In this document: positions 53,021-61,208 of the stretch, one piece after another | How the letters are laid out: each line of letters starts with the position of its first letter | Numbering within the stretch: the first letter of the stretch is position 1 | Assembly (NCBI GenBank): GCA_030680175.1 | Contig: JAUXWO010000030.1 | Span: forward strand, 62,001-126,000 | Origin: Vicinamibacterales bacterium | GTDB taxonomy: Bacteria; Acidobacteriota; Vicinamibacteria; Vicinamibacterales; UBA2999 | Direction: 5' to 3' | Length of the DNA: 64,000 nucleotides | Notes under the pieces: model-generated | Told to the model about the DNA's origin: nothing | What the model saw: the letters and a program-made list of their open reading frames with translations, nothing else | Databases searched by the model: none | Position numbers and translations under genes: made by a program

Positions 53021-53868
53021 TTCAGCAGCTGGCGCGCGACGTCGAAGAGGCCCGGGGCGTGCTGGTCCGTGCCGGCCAGCCACGCCTCGTCGAGTCCGAG
53101 CGCCTGGGCGGACGGGTCGTCGAGGAACGGGGCGTCGCTGGCCGTGCAGCCGAAGCCGTAGCGATGCGCGAGGCGGCTGGCGAGGGCCGTCACCATGGCG
53201 CGCCGCTGGAACCGCGGCGCGGTGTCCGGGGTGTGATGCCAGCGGACCGCCTCGCAGATCTCCTCGGGCAGCTCCCACCGGGCGAGAGCGTCGGCGCCGA
53301 CGGCGGCGTGCAGCTCGGCGATGAGCGCCTCGAGGGCTGCGTGGTCGGGCACCGGCCGTCCGGTCCGCGCGAGATCGTGCACCCGCTTCAGGATGACGAG
53401 CTTGCCCAGATCGTGCAGCAACCCGCAGAGGAAGGCCTCGTCGGCGTTGACGCCGGCGCGCTCGGCGACGAGGCGGGCCAGGTACGCGGCGCCGAGGCCA
53501 TGTTCGACGATCGACCGCCCCTGCCGTCCGTACACGAGCGGGTCGTGCAGGCGTGAGGCCACGCAGACGGTCACGACCAGGTTGCGCACGGCCGCCGTCC
53601 CCATGCGGACGATGGCCTCCTGCACCGTGCTGATGGGGTGCAGGGGCGCGCAGTAGGCCGAGTTGGCGAGGCCGAGCAGCCGCGCCGCGAGCACCTGATC
53701 CTTCGACGCCAGCGAGGCGATCTGCCAGACCGGCGTGTTGCCGCCGGCCACGGCCGCGATCACGCGCTGCGCCAGCGCCGGCAGCATCGGGATGCCGGCA
53801 TCAGGCGCTGCGAGCAGGGCGCGCAGGGCATCCGTGCCGTCGCCGGTCTCAGGAGCAGGTGCCGGCAC
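53017..53868 (-). CDS. HDOD-domain signalling protein
   Basis: A 283-residue protein occupied by an HDOD domain (about 20-225), related to HD phosphohydrolases but without the full metal site. Features are IASLASKDQVLAARLLGLAN, EAIVRMGTAAVRNLVV and FLCGLLHDLGKLVILKRV. HDOD proteins usually act in signalling with chemotaxis and motility systems. The CheX and CheY genes follow its upstream side on the same strand, in keeping with that. The last codon and stop lie inside the 111-bp repeat element. Confidence 0.87.
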   Translation of the reverse strand: MPAPAPETGDGTDALRALLAAPDAGIPMLPALAQRVIAAVAGGNTPVWQIASLASKDQVLAARLLGLANSAYCAPLHPISTVQEAIVRMGTAAVRNLVVTVCVASRLHDPLVYGRQGRSIVEHGLGAAYLARLVAERAGVNADEAFLCGLLHDLGKLVILKRVHDLARTGRPVPDHAALEALIAELHAAVGADALARWELPEEICEAVRWHHTPDTAPRFQRRAMVTALASRLAHRYGFGCTASDAPFLDDPSAQALGLDEAWLAGTDQHAPGLFDVARQLLN

Positions 53869-53877
53869 GGGGCCCTC

Positions 53878-54348
53878 CTACGTCTTCATCAGGATCAGTT
53901 CGACGTAGAGCGGGCTGTCCTTCATGTGGAAGGGCAGCAGCACGCGCTCCGCCTGGAACACGTATTTGGTGTAGAAGTCCGACCCGACCGTGACGGTCGG
54001 CACCGAGATGGCCCACGGGTCGCCGTGCGCCGCCATCTTCGTGCGGAACGACCCGGCGATCATGTTGGTGACCTCGCCGATCGCGTCCGGCATCTCGCCG
54101 TTGACCTCGTGGGCTTCCATCCCGAGCATCGCGGCGGCGATCTCGTTGGCCGCGTCCAGGGTGCTGTAGAAGGCCACGAGACCCTTTTCGGATCCCGTGA
54201 ACCCGACCGTGCCGACCACGTTCGACTTCGGCCGCAGCGCGTCGCCGACGATCGGCGCTTCCTCGCTCAGTTCGCGGGCCACCATCGTGTTGAACACCTC
54301 GTGGGTGGCCTCCACCAGGGTGCTGACCATCAAGTCCTGCATCATCAT
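53878..54348 (-). CDS. cheX: Chemotaxis phosphatase CheX
   Basis: A 156-residue CheX-family protein that removes phosphate from CheY. The active-site ExxN motif is present as GEVTNMIAG with E92 and N95. VGTVGFTGSEKGLVAFYSTL and PTVTVGSDFYTKYVF belong to the family fold. Only one ExxN motif is visible, as in dimeric CheX. The cheY gene lies 18 bases upstream, so the enzyme sits next to its likely substrate. Confidence 0.88.
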   Translation of the reverse strand: MMMQDLMVSTLVEATHEVFNTMVARELSEEAPIVGDALRPKSNVVGTVGFTGSEKGLVAFYSTLDAANEIAAAMLGMEAHEVNGEMPDAIGEVTNMIAGSFRTKMAAHGDPWAISVPTVTVGSDFYTKYVFQAERVLLPFHMKDSPLYVELILMKT

Positions 54349-54366
54349 GTCCTTTGCACACCGTTC

Positions 54367-54732
54367 CTACTTGGGAATCGCCGCTTCGATCTTTTCCTTG
54401 AAGGTGTCCGGGGTGAAGGGCTTCACGATGTAGTTGTTCACGCCCGCGCGCAGCGCCTCGACGATGTCGTCCTTGGCGGCGTTGGTCGTGACCATCAGCA
54501 CCGGCAGGTTCTTGACCTTGTCGACGGTCCGCAGGGCCCGGATGAACTCGATGCCGCTCATCTCGGGCATGTTCCAGTCCGTGATGACCATGTCGACGTC
54601 CGAGGCATTGAGGCGCTCCATGCCCTCGCGTCCGTTCGAGGCCTCGAGGATCTCCTGGTGCCCCAGTTTGTTCAGTGTGTTGATGATGATGCGGCGCATC
54701 GTCGACGAATCATCCACGACCAGAAAGCGCAT
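54367..54732 (-). CDS. cheY: CheY-like single-domain response regulator
   Basis: A 121-residue receiver domain. It has the acidic pair D7-D8, phospho-acceptor D52 in TDWNMPEMSG, the conserved Thr in LMVTTNAAKDD and Lys in NNYIVKPFTPDTF. It matches CheY proteins that bind the flagellar switch. ATG 54732 follows GGAGACGGAG, so the longer open frame to 54810 is not used. It is divergent from the kinase gene at 54942. A TGGCGCG-like box near 54767 is too poor to call a promoter. Confidence 0.92.
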   Translation of the reverse strand: MRFLVVDDSSTMRRIIINTLNKLGHQEILEASNGREGMERLNASDVDMVITDWNMPEMSGIEFIRALRTVDKVKNLPVLMVTTNAAKDDIVEALRAGVNNYIVKPFTPDTFKEKIEAAIPK

Positions 54733-54889
54733 AGCCGCTCCGTCTCCACTAGTGTCATACTGTCGCGCCACACGCGACGGTGTTCTGGGGCCTGCGAGGC
54801 GGCGGCGCACCGCCGCCGCTCCCGCGTCGCCACCGGACCGGCTCCGGCGGGATGCTTACCTAATCGGCGAGCCCCCGCGCGAACTTGAA

Positions 54890-54905
54890 CGGCGCGAACC
54901 TTGCA
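54890..54905 (+). promoter_or_regulatory. Sigma-54 promoter of the histidine kinase gene
   Basis: CGGCGCG-AACC-TTGCA has the -24 GG and -12 GC separated by exactly 10 bases, with a perfect TTGCA box. The expected start is near 54916, which leaves ATG 54942 with a 26-base leader and makes ATG 54921 unlikely. A sigma-54 activator gene lies 1 kb downstream. Confidence 0.65.
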
Positions 54906-54941
54906 CCGCAATCCGCCACTATGGCTGTGACCCATTCCGCT

Positions 54942-55688
54942 ATGACTGAGACCCCGACGCCCGCACCCGCCACGCTCACGTCCGACGAGGCCGACCGCCT
55001 CTACATCACCCTGAACCGGCTGTCGCTCTCGGGGCTGTTCGTCTCGGGCCTCGCGCACGAGCTGAACAATCCGCTGCAGGTCGTCAACGGCACAGTGGAG
55101 CTGCTGCTGGCCCGCCCGGACCTGCCCGCCGACATCGTGACGAAGCTGCAGCGCGTCGCGGCCCAGGTGGATCGGGCCAGCGGCACCCTCCAGGAGGTGC
55201 TGGCGTTCGTGCGCGACCGCACGTACACCGCCGTGCCCATCGACCTCCGCCGGCTGATCGAGCAGGCGGTGGGCCTGCGGCGCTATCCGCTCGCACGCGC
55301 CGGCATCACGGCCATCGTCGAGCCGCCGCCGCCCGGGGTGGCGATGCTGCACGTGCGGCCCACCGACATCGTGCAGGCCTTCCTGAACCTGATCATCAAC
55401 GCCGAGGCCGCGATGGCCGGGCGCCAGGGGGCGGAACTGCACGTGCAGTGCGAGGTCGGCGGGGAGGTGGCGCGGGTGCGGGTGTCGGACAACGGACCGG
55501 GCCTGCCGGCCGAGTCGCAGGAGCGGCTGTTCACCCCGTTCTTCTCGACGCACGGCGTCGAGTGCTCAGGGGGCCTCGGCCTGCCCGCCGCCGCCGCGAT
55601 CATCCGAAGGGCGGGCGGCCGCCTCTGGGCCGAAGACGTGCCGGCGGGGGCGAGCTTCGTCGTCGAGTTGCCGATCAAGGGGCGGTGA
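54942..55688 (+). CDS. Soluble sensor histidine kinase
   Basis: A kinase of about 248 residues without transmembrane segments or a clear sensor domain. Phospho-acceptor H39 lies in SGLAHELNNPLQVVNGTVEL. The ATPase domain has NLIINAEAAMAG (N box), VSDNGPGLPA (G1) and GGLGLPAAAAIIRRAGG (G2). Such minimal kinases control flagellar sigma-54 regulators (FlrB, FleS). It is convergent with an NtrC-type activator gene, its likely partner. ATG 54942 is chosen over 54921 from the sigma-54 promoter position. Its stop codon lies inside a heptad array. Confidence 0.87.
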   Translation: MTETPTPAPATLTSDEADRLYITLNRLSLSGLFVSGLAHELNNPLQVVNGTVELLLARPDLPADIVTKLQRVAAQVDRASGTLQEVLAFVRDRTYTAVPIDLRRLIEQAVGLRRYPLARAGITAIVEPPPPGVAMLHVRPTDIVQAFLNLIINAEAAMAGRQGAELHVQCEVGGEVARVRVSDNGPGLPAESQERLFTPFFSTHGVECSGGLGLPAAAAIIRRAGGRLWAEDVPAGASFVVELPIKGR

Positions 55689-55821
55689 GCGGTGGACGGT
55701 GGGCGGTGAACGGTGAACGGTGGACGGTGCATGCTCGTGCACGGTCCCGGGCATTCGGTACTAAGTGAACGGTTCACCGTTCACCGCCCACCGCCCACCG
55801 CCCACCGTGGACCGTCCACCG
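55683..55821. repeat. Convergent inverted pair of 7-bp arrays (CGGTGAA / TTCACCG)
   Basis: Seven heptamers of the CGGTGAA/CGGTGGA type (55683-55731) face seven of the TTCACCG/CCCACCG type (55773-55821). The units are reverse complements, so the two arrays can pair across a 41-base loop. The first heptamer contains the kinase stop codon (55686-55688), and the second array ends 9 bases from the regulator's stop. It fills this convergent junction and may terminate both transcripts. Confidence 0.9.
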
Positions 55822-55830
55822 TCGCCCGCG

Positions 55831-57297
55831 CTAGTGCATCGCCTGCATGTTCGGCGCGTCGATGTCGAGGCGGTGAATCTTGTCGATGAGCGTGGTGCGG
55901 CTCAGCCCGAGCAGGCGGGCGGCCTGGCGCTTGTTGCCTCGGGTCTTCTCGAGTCCCTTCAGGATCAGGTCGCGCTCGAGCTGTGAGACGACCGACACGA
56001 AGCTGATGCCTTCGTCGGGGATGTTCACCGGCGTGCGCATGCCGGCGCGCTCGGGGGTCGTCATGTCGTCGGGCAGCACCGACAGGGCGATCTCGGGCTC
56101 GCGGCCCGACATGGCGACGGCGTGTTCGATCGCGTTCTCGAGCTGGCGGATGTTGCCGGGCCACGCGAAGCCCATCAGGCACCGCAGCGCCTCCTGCGAA
56201 ATCGTCTTGTGGGCCAGGCCGTTCGACTTGCAGGACTTCTGCACGAAATGGCGCGCCAGCAGCGCGATGTCCTCCTTGCGGTCGCGCAGCGGCGGCAGCG
56301 TGATCGGAATCACGTTCAGGCGGTAATAGAGGTCCTCGCGGAACGTCCCGTCCTGGACCAGCTTCTTGAGGTCGCAGTTCGAGGCCGCGATGACGCGCGT
56401 GTCGAACTTGATGGGCTTGGATCCCCCGACCCGCTCGATCTCGCGTTCCTGCAGCGCGCGCAGCAGCTTGGTCTGCAGCGACATCGGCATCAGCGCCACT
56501 TCGTCGATGAAGAGCGTGCCGCGGTGGGCCTGCTCGAAGCGGCCCATCCGGTCGTTGATGGCGCCGGTGAACGCCCCCTTCGTGTGGCCGAACATCTCGG
56601 CCTCGGCGAGGCCATCCGGGATCGCCGCGGCATTGAAGGCCACGAACCGCTCGCTCGCGCGCGCGCTGTTGTGGTGCAGCGTCCGGGCGATCAGCTCCTT
56701 GCCGGTGCCGGTCTCGCCGTGAATCATCACGGTGCTGTTCATCGGCGCGACGAGCTCGAGCGTCTGGAAGATCTGCTGCATCGGTCCGCTCTGCCCGATG
56801 ATGTTGTCGAAGCGGTACCGCTCGCGCAGCTGGGCGCGGAGTTCGGCGTTCTCGGCGCGCAGGCGCGGCTCGTTGACGAAGGCGCGCAGCTCCTGGGTCA
56901 GCACCGACAGCTGGAACGGCTTCAGCAGGAAGTTCTTGGCGCCGCGCCGGATGGCCGACACCGCCTCCTGCACCCCGCCAAATCCGGTGATGACAATCGC
57001 GGCGATCTGGGGGTATCGTTCAAGCGCCGCGTCGAGCACCTCCATGCCGTCCCCATCCGGCAGGCGGAGGTCGACGACGATGGCGTCATAGGCGAAGCCC
57101 TTGATGCGTTCGTGCGCTTCCGCGGCCGTCGGCGCCTGGGCCACGGCAAACCCGCCCGCTTCGAGCGACTCGGCGATCGTCAACCGCAGGTCTTCCTCGT
57201 CTTCGATCACCAGCACGCAGGGCTGTCCGCGTCGGCTGGTCGACACACGGGACGCGAACGTCGCGCTTGTCTCGTCGGGCTGGGGGAGCGTCGCCAT
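55831..57297 (-). CDS. Sigma-54-dependent response regulator (FlrC/NtrC type)
   Basis: A 488-residue activator. The receiver domain carries phospho-acceptor D76 (AIVVDLRLPDGDG). The AAA+ domain has Walker A HGETGTGKELIA and a canonical loop GHTKGAFTGAINDRMGRF. A Fis-type HTH closes the protein (RQAARLLGLSRTTLIDKIHR). It probably activates sigma-54 promoters of the flagellar genes (flgB candidate at 58147-58162) with the kinase encoded next to it. ATG 57297 is used; TTG 57303 is in frame. Confidence 0.92.
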   Translation of the reverse strand: MATLPQPDETSATFASRVSTSRRGQPCVLVIEDEEDLRLTIAESLEAGGFAVAQAPTAAEAHERIKGFAYDAIVVDLRLPDGDGMEVLDAALERYPQIAAIVITGFGGVQEAVSAIRRGAKNFLLKPFQLSVLTQELRAFVNEPRLRAENAELRAQLRERYRFDNIIGQSGPMQQIFQTLELVAPMNSTVMIHGETGTGKELIARTLHHNSARASERFVAFNAAAIPDGLAEAEMFGHTKGAFTGAINDRMGRFEQAHRGTLFIDEVALMPMSLQTKLLRALQEREIERVGGSKPIKFDTRVIAASNCDLKKLVQDGTFREDLYYRLNVIPITLPPLRDRKEDIALLARHFVQKSCKSNGLAHKTISQEALRCLMGFAWPGNIRQLENAIEHAVAMSGREPEIALSVLPDDMTTPERAGMRTPVNIPDEGISFVSVVSQLERDLILKGLEKTRGNKRQAARLLGLSRTTLIDKIHRLDIDAPNMQAMH

Positions 57298-57323
57298 AGT
57301 CAAGGATTCTCTCGAGTTCGGTT

Positions 57324-57336
57324 CACGAAGTTCGTG
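57324..57336. promoter_or_regulatory. Palindrome CACGAAGTTCGTG between divergent regulator genes
   Basis: A 13-bp palindrome with 6-bp arms lies in the 77-base spacer between the sigma-54 regulator (minus) and the response regulator (plus). It may be an operator for one of them. It also shares the CACGAAG string of the dispersed repeat family, so it could be a small remnant of that. Confidence 0.4.
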
Positions 57337-57374
57337 GGTGTTGCCGATTACCAGGTGACGGCCGGCCGTCTTGT

Positions 57375-57953
57375 GTGACCCTCACAGCAACCCATATGCC
57401 ACCGACGGATCTGTCATCGCCGCCGTTCGAGGTTCTCGTCGTGGACGACGAACCGGACATCCGGGAACTGCTCACCGAGTACTTCCGGGAGCGGCACTAT
57501 ACCGTATCCACCGCCGCCGACGGCCGCGCGGCGATTGCGGCCATCGAACGGGCGCCGACCCGCTATGGCCTGGTGTTGACCGACCTGCAGTTGCCCGGCG
57601 CCGACGGCCTGGCCGTGCTCTCCGCCGCCAAGGCCGCCAATCCTTCCGTCTACGTCGTCATCGTCACCGGCTTTGCATCGCTCGATTCGGCGATTCAAGC
57701 CGTCCGCCTCGGCGCCTACGACTACCTGACCAAGCCGTTCTCACTCGGACAGATTGAGGTCGTTACCCGGCGCATCTTAGATCGGCTGGCGCTCGACGCG
57801 GAGAACCGCCAGCTGACGAGGCAGGTCGGCGGCCGCGGCGGCGGGGACGTGGCGGGATCGCTCGCGACGCGACTCGATGTGATCGAGGCACGCCTCGCTC
57901 GGATCGAAGGCACGTTGCGGGAACTCGCCCAGCGTCCGCCGCAAGGCCGCTGA
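57375..57953 (+). CDS. Response regulator with helical C-terminus
   Basis: The 192 residues contain a receiver domain (D24, D25, phospho-acceptor D70 in LVLTDLQLPGADGL, Lys in YDYLTKPFSLGQ). About 60 C-terminal residues predicted as helix/coiled coil follow (TRLDVIEARLARIEGTLREL), with no DNA-binding domain. It may signal through protein contact. The start is GTG 57375 or ATG 57396. It is divergent from the sigma-54 regulator gene and precedes the flgB leader region. Confidence 0.85.
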   Translation: MTLTATHMPPTDLSSPPFEVLVVDDEPDIRELLTEYFRERHYTVSTAADGRAAIAAIERAPTRYGLVLTDLQLPGADGLAVLSAAKAANPSVYVVIVTGFASLDSAIQAVRLGAYDYLTKPFSLGQIEVVTRRILDRLALDAENRQLTRQVGGRGGGDVAGSLATRLDVIEARLARIEGTLRELAQRPPQGR

Positions 57954-57996
57954 GAATCGTAGGTCATCTCACCAACCAAGACAACCCGCCGTCATC

Positions 57997-58016
57997 GATG
58001 TCGGCCTGGCGACATC
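57997..58016. promoter_or_regulatory. Inverted repeat GATGTCG-N6-CGACATC upstream of flgB
   Basis: Perfect 7-bp arms lie about 130-150 bases upstream of the flgB sigma-54 promoter candidate. Spacing and symmetry suit an activator-binding site of the NtrC type. It could also be the terminator hairpin of the preceding response regulator gene, whose stop is 44 bases away. The rest of the 282-base spacer shows no gene. Confidence 0.45.
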
Positions 58017-58146
58017 CGGGCCGCGTGTGAGATCGTCCGACCGTGTGACGCCCCTCCGACGCCCGGTCTCCGCGCCGTCGCTCGCGTGAACCGCCCGTCC
58101 GACCCGTTTCCCGCGACAGCACCCGCATTCCCGCATGGATCCGCCA

Positions 58147-58162
58147 GGGCACCGATCTTGCT
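58147..58162 (+). promoter_or_regulatory. Sigma-54 promoter of the flagellar flgB operon
   Basis: GGGCACC-GATC-TTGCT matches the sigma-54 consensus with GG and GC exactly 10 bases apart and a perfect TTGCT box. The expected start is near 58173, leaving about 62 bases of leader before the flgB ATG. Sigma-54 control of middle flagellar genes is common, and a FlrC-like activator is encoded next door. Confidence 0.7.
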
Positions 58163-58235
58163 CTCCTGCTGTGCGGACCGCGCCCCCACGAGCAATCGAC
58201 ATCCTGGGGCCACGCGTGAATTCACGGGTGAGCAC

Positions 58236-58628
58236 ATGAGTGAAATCAGCGACGCGAGTTTGATTGCCGCTCTGCGGCGGACGTTGGCGAGTTCGGTGGC
58301 GCGTCAGAACGTGGCCGCGGGCAACCTGGCGAATCTGAACACCCCGGGCTACAAGGCTCGTGAGTCGCGCTTCGACGATGCCCTGCAGGAGCAGTTGACG
58401 GCGGGCGCGCGGCTGAAGGCCACCGACGCCGAGCACCTGAAGGGCACCCAGCCAGGCATTCCAACCGAGGAGGTCCGCGGCCTGCCGACGCGGCGTGATG
58501 GCAACAACGTCCAGCTTGACCGCGAGCTGCTGCAGATGACGAGCGCGTCCGGCGAGTTCCAGCGCGCGCAGACCGCGCTCTCGGCGAAGTTCCGCCTGGT
58601 GCGTTACGCCATCAGCGAAGGGAGATAG
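58236..58628 (+). CDS. flgB: Flagellar basal-body rod protein FlgB
   Basis: A 130-residue proximal rod subunit. The conserved N-terminus RQNVAAGNLANLNTPGYKAR (with the ANxxTPGY-like signature) and the C-terminal helix DRELLQMTSASGEFQRAQTA form the coiled coil of the rod. ATG 58236 follows GGGTGAGC; longer in-frame extensions look non-coding. It is exported by the flagellar type III system. flgC begins 3 bases after its stop. Confidence 0.92.
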   Translation: MSEISDASLIAALRRTLASSVARQNVAAGNLANLNTPGYKARESRFDDALQEQLTAGARLKATDAEHLKGTQPGIPTEEVRGLPTRRDGNNVQLDRELLQMTSASGEFQRAQTALSAKFRLVRYAISEGR

Positions 58629-58631
58629 GCG

Positions 58632-59063
58632 ATGTCGACCCTGTCAGCCGCCGTCAGCGCCGCCGCGAGCGCGCTCAACGCCGAGCGCACGCGCATCGAA
58701 GCGGCCGTCTCGAACATCGCCAACGCCGAGTCCACGCGCGGACCGGATGGCACCACCTATCGCCGGCGCGACGTCGTGCTCGGCGCCGACAGCGGCACGT
58801 CCTTCGAATCGGCGCTCGGCCGGGCCACGGCCACCGGGGTCAAGGTGGTGGCCGTCCTCGAGGACCAGGAAGCCCCGCGGATGCGGTTCGAACCGCAGCA
58901 TCCGGATGCCGACGAGGAGGGGTACGTGGCGATGCCGAACGTGGACCCGGCGCAGGAAACCGTGGACATGCTGAGCGCGGCGCGTGCCTACCAGGCCAAT
59001 CTCACCGCCATCGGCCTGCTGCGCGACCTGCTGCAGCGGTCGCTCGAGCTCGGCAGGGGCTAG
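58632..59063 (+). CDS. flgC: Flagellar basal-body rod protein FlgC
   Basis: A 143-residue rod subunit. RIEAAVSNIANAESTRGPDG at the N-terminus and EGYVAMPNVDPAQETVDMLS then AARAYQANLTAIG at the C-terminus are the family signatures. The length is normal. It follows flgB by 3 bases. The next spacer, before fliE, consists almost entirely of GCGAACA heptads. Confidence 0.92.
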   Translation: MSTLSAAVSAAASALNAERTRIEAAVSNIANAESTRGPDGTTYRRRDVVLGADSGTSFESALGRATATGVKVVAVLEDQEAPRMRFEPQHPDADEEGYVAMPNVDPAQETVDMLSAARAYQANLTAIGLLRDLLQRSLELGRG

Positions 59064-59078
59064 GGTCCTGGAACCGTA

Positions 59079-59177
59079 GCGAACCGCGAACAGCGAATAG
59101 CGAACCGCGAACAGCGAATAGCGAACAGCGAACAGCGAATCAGCGAACAGCGAATAGCGAACAGCGAACAGCGAACC
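59079..59177. repeat. 7-bp tandem repeat array (GCGAACA/GCGAATA type) abutting the fliE ATG
   Basis: Fourteen units of GCGAACC, GCGAACA or GCGAATA occupy the spacer, with one 8-base unit (GCGAATCA at 59135-59142). The last unit GCGAACC touches the fliE ATG at 59178. There is no purine-rich ribosome site. The unit is the same as that before sua5 (34229-34353). Confidence 0.92.
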
Positions 59178-59483
59178 ATGGCGATTGAACAGATTGGGCG
59201 GAGCGGGCCTGGGGTGCCGGGTGCCGGGAAGGCTGGCGGGACCGGGGGCGTCACCGGGGGCGGCGAGGGCGGGTTCGAGTCGTCGCTGAAGCGGCTCGTC
59301 GAGAGCGCCGCCGCGTCGGGTGCCGAGGCCAATACGGCCGTGAGCGACATGCTCTCGGGCACCGGCGAGGTCCACGACGCGATGATCGCCCTCCAGCGCG
59401 CGGAACTCACGCTGCAGCTGACCATGCAGGTGCGCAACAAGCTGGTCAACGCCTACGCCGAGATCATGCGGATGCCGGTCTGA
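59178..59483 (+). CDS. fliE: Flagellar hook-basal body protein FliE
   Basis: A 101-residue protein linking the MS ring to the rod. The first 35 residues are Gly-rich and variable. The conserved C-terminal part reads EVHDAMIALQRAELTLQLTM then QVRNKLVNAYAEIMRMPV. The ATG directly follows a heptad array without a Shine-Dalgarno sequence, although the protein is essential for the rod. Translation may rely on coupling from flgC, whose stop is 115 bases upstream, or on an unstructured leader. Confidence 0.9.
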   Translation: MAIEQIGRSGPGVPGAGKAGGTGGVTGGGEGGFESSLKRLVESAAASGAEANTAVSDMLSGTGEVHDAMIALQRAELTLQLTMQVRNKLVNAYAEIMRMPV

Positions 59484-59547
59484 TGACGCGCCATCCTGAC
59501 GCCCCCCTGACGCCCCGGCCGGTTGCCAGCCTGCGAGGACCCCGCGC

Positions 59548-61206
59548 GTGAATCCGGAGCACCTGCTCGACAAGGGGAAGGCCGCGCTCGGCGGGCTCTC
59601 CACGCCGCAACTGGCGACGCTCGCCGCGACGTTCGTGCTCGTCGTGAGCCTCGTCATCGGCGGCGCCTACTACATGGGGGCGCCGGCGTGGGCGCTGCTG
59701 TTCTCCGACATGGAGCCCGATGCGGCCGCCCATGTCGTCGAGCAGCTGAAGGCGCAGAAGGTCGAGTACCGGATCGACGGCGGCGGGCGGTCGATTCGTG
59801 TGCCGGCCGACCGCGTCGATGAACTGCGGCTGCAGTTCGCCTCGACGGGCCTGCCGAGCTCGGGGCGCATCGGGTTCGAGATCTTCGACCGGACGCAGTT
59901 TGGCGCGACCGAGTTCCTCGAACAGGTGAACTACCGGCGCGCCCTCGAAGGCGAGATCGCGCGCACCATCACCTCCATCCAGGAAGTCGAGAACGCGCGT
60001 GTGCATATCGCCATGGCCAAGGACTCGCTGTTCACCGAACGCGAGCAGCCGGCCAAGGCCTCCGTCATCCTGAAGCTGCGGTCGAACCGGCCGCTGGCGT
60101 CCCTCACCGTCACCGGCATCACCAATCTCGTGGCCGCCGCCGTCGAAGGCCTTCGTCCCGACGCCGTCGTCGTGCTCGACACCGAGGGGCGGCCGCTGGC
60201 GCGGCCGACCGAGGATGGCGACGAGCCACTCGGCAGCGCGCAGAACGAGCGGCAGCAGAAGCTCGAGAAAGAACTGTCCACCCGCGTCGTGGCGCTGCTC
60301 GAGCCGGTCGTCGGCTTCGAGCGCGTGAAGGTGAATGTCGCGCTGCGGCTGCGGTCCGAGAGCGAGGAAGCGACCGAGGAGCGGTGGGATCCCGAGAACC
60401 CCGTCGTCCGCAGCCGCCAGATCACGAGCGACCTTGGGCCGGGACTCGCCGCGGGCGGCGTCGCCGGGGCGCGTGGCAACCTGCCGCCGCCGGCCGCGCA
60501 GCCCGGTGACGATCCGCCCCCGCCCCCACCGGCCGCCCTGGCTGCCACGGCCCAGGCCTCGCGGTCGGCCGAGACGGTCAATTACGAGATCAGCAAGGTC
60601 GTGCGGCACACCCTCCGCCCGCGCGGCGACGTCGCGCGGATGACGGTGGCCGTGATGCTCGATCACCAGTCGGTGCGCGAGACCGCGGAGGATGGGACCG
60701 TGACGACCGTGGCGCGGCCCCGCCCCGCGCAGGAACTGCGGAAGATCGAGGGCCTGGTGGCCGCGGCCGTGGGCCTCGACACCACGCGGGGCGACCTGCT
60801 GACGGTGGAGACCATCCCGTTCTCGTCGCCGTTTGACGAAGAGATGGCGCCGCCGACGGTGCTCGAGCGTGTGACGCCGCATGTCAAGGACGCGAGCCGG
60901 ATCCTGGGCGTCCTGCTGCTGGCGCTGCTGGCGGTGTTCGGCGTGGTCCGGCCGGTCATGCGCCGGTCGCTCGGACCCGCGAGCAGTGCGCCTGAACCGG
61001 TGCTGCCCACCGTGGCGACGCTGCCGAAGACCGTCGAGCAGCTCGAGGGCGAGATCGAAGCGCAGCTGCTCGCCGATGCCCAGGACGCGATGGGCGACAA
61101 GCGGCGCGTCCCGGTGCTCACCAAGCACTTGAGCGGCCTCACGGCCAAGGACCCCGAGGGCGCGGCCCGTCTGATCCGGACGTGGCTCGCGGAGGAGCGG
61201 AAGTAG
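59548..61206 (+). CDS. fliF: Flagellar MS-ring protein FliF
   Basis: A 552-residue ring protein with an N-terminal membrane helix (about 24-46), the ring-building PRK-like domains (ALLFSDMEPDAAAHVVEQLK, then FASTGLPSSGRIGFEIFDRT), and a low-complexity Pro/Ala loop near 310-335. A second transmembrane helix lies at about 449-467. The cytoplasmic tail should bind FliG. GTG 59548 starts the frame 64 bases after fliE. Length is typical. Confidence 0.93.
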   Translation: MNPEHLLDKGKAALGGLSTPQLATLAATFVLVVSLVIGGAYYMGAPAWALLFSDMEPDAAAHVVEQLKAQKVEYRIDGGGRSIRVPADRVDELRLQFASTGLPSSGRIGFEIFDRTQFGATEFLEQVNYRRALEGEIARTITSIQEVENARVHIAMAKDSLFTEREQPAKASVILKLRSNRPLASLTVTGITNLVAAAVEGLRPDAVVVLDTEGRPLARPTEDGDEPLGSAQNERQQKLEKELSTRVVALLEPVVGFERVKVNVALRLRSESEEATEERWDPENPVVRSRQITSDLGPGLAAGGVAGARGNLPPPAAQPGDDPPPPPPAALAATAQASRSAETVNYEISKVVRHTLRPRGDVARMTVAVMLDHQSVRETAEDGTVTTVARPRPAQELRKIEGLVAAAVGLDTTRGDLLTVETIPFSSPFDEEMAPPTVLERVTPHVKDASRILGVLLLALLAVFGVVRPVMRRSLGPASSAPEPVLPTVATLPKTVEQLEGEIEAQLLADAQDAMGDKRRVPVLTKHLSGLTAKDPEGAARLIRTWLAEERK

Positions 61207-61208
61207 CC

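Noticed and set aside
54750-54775. Sigma-54 promoter for the cheY-cheX-HDOD genes (TGGCGCG box)
   Set aside because: The -24 half is acceptable, but at the -12 position the bases read TG instead of GC, so I do not call it.
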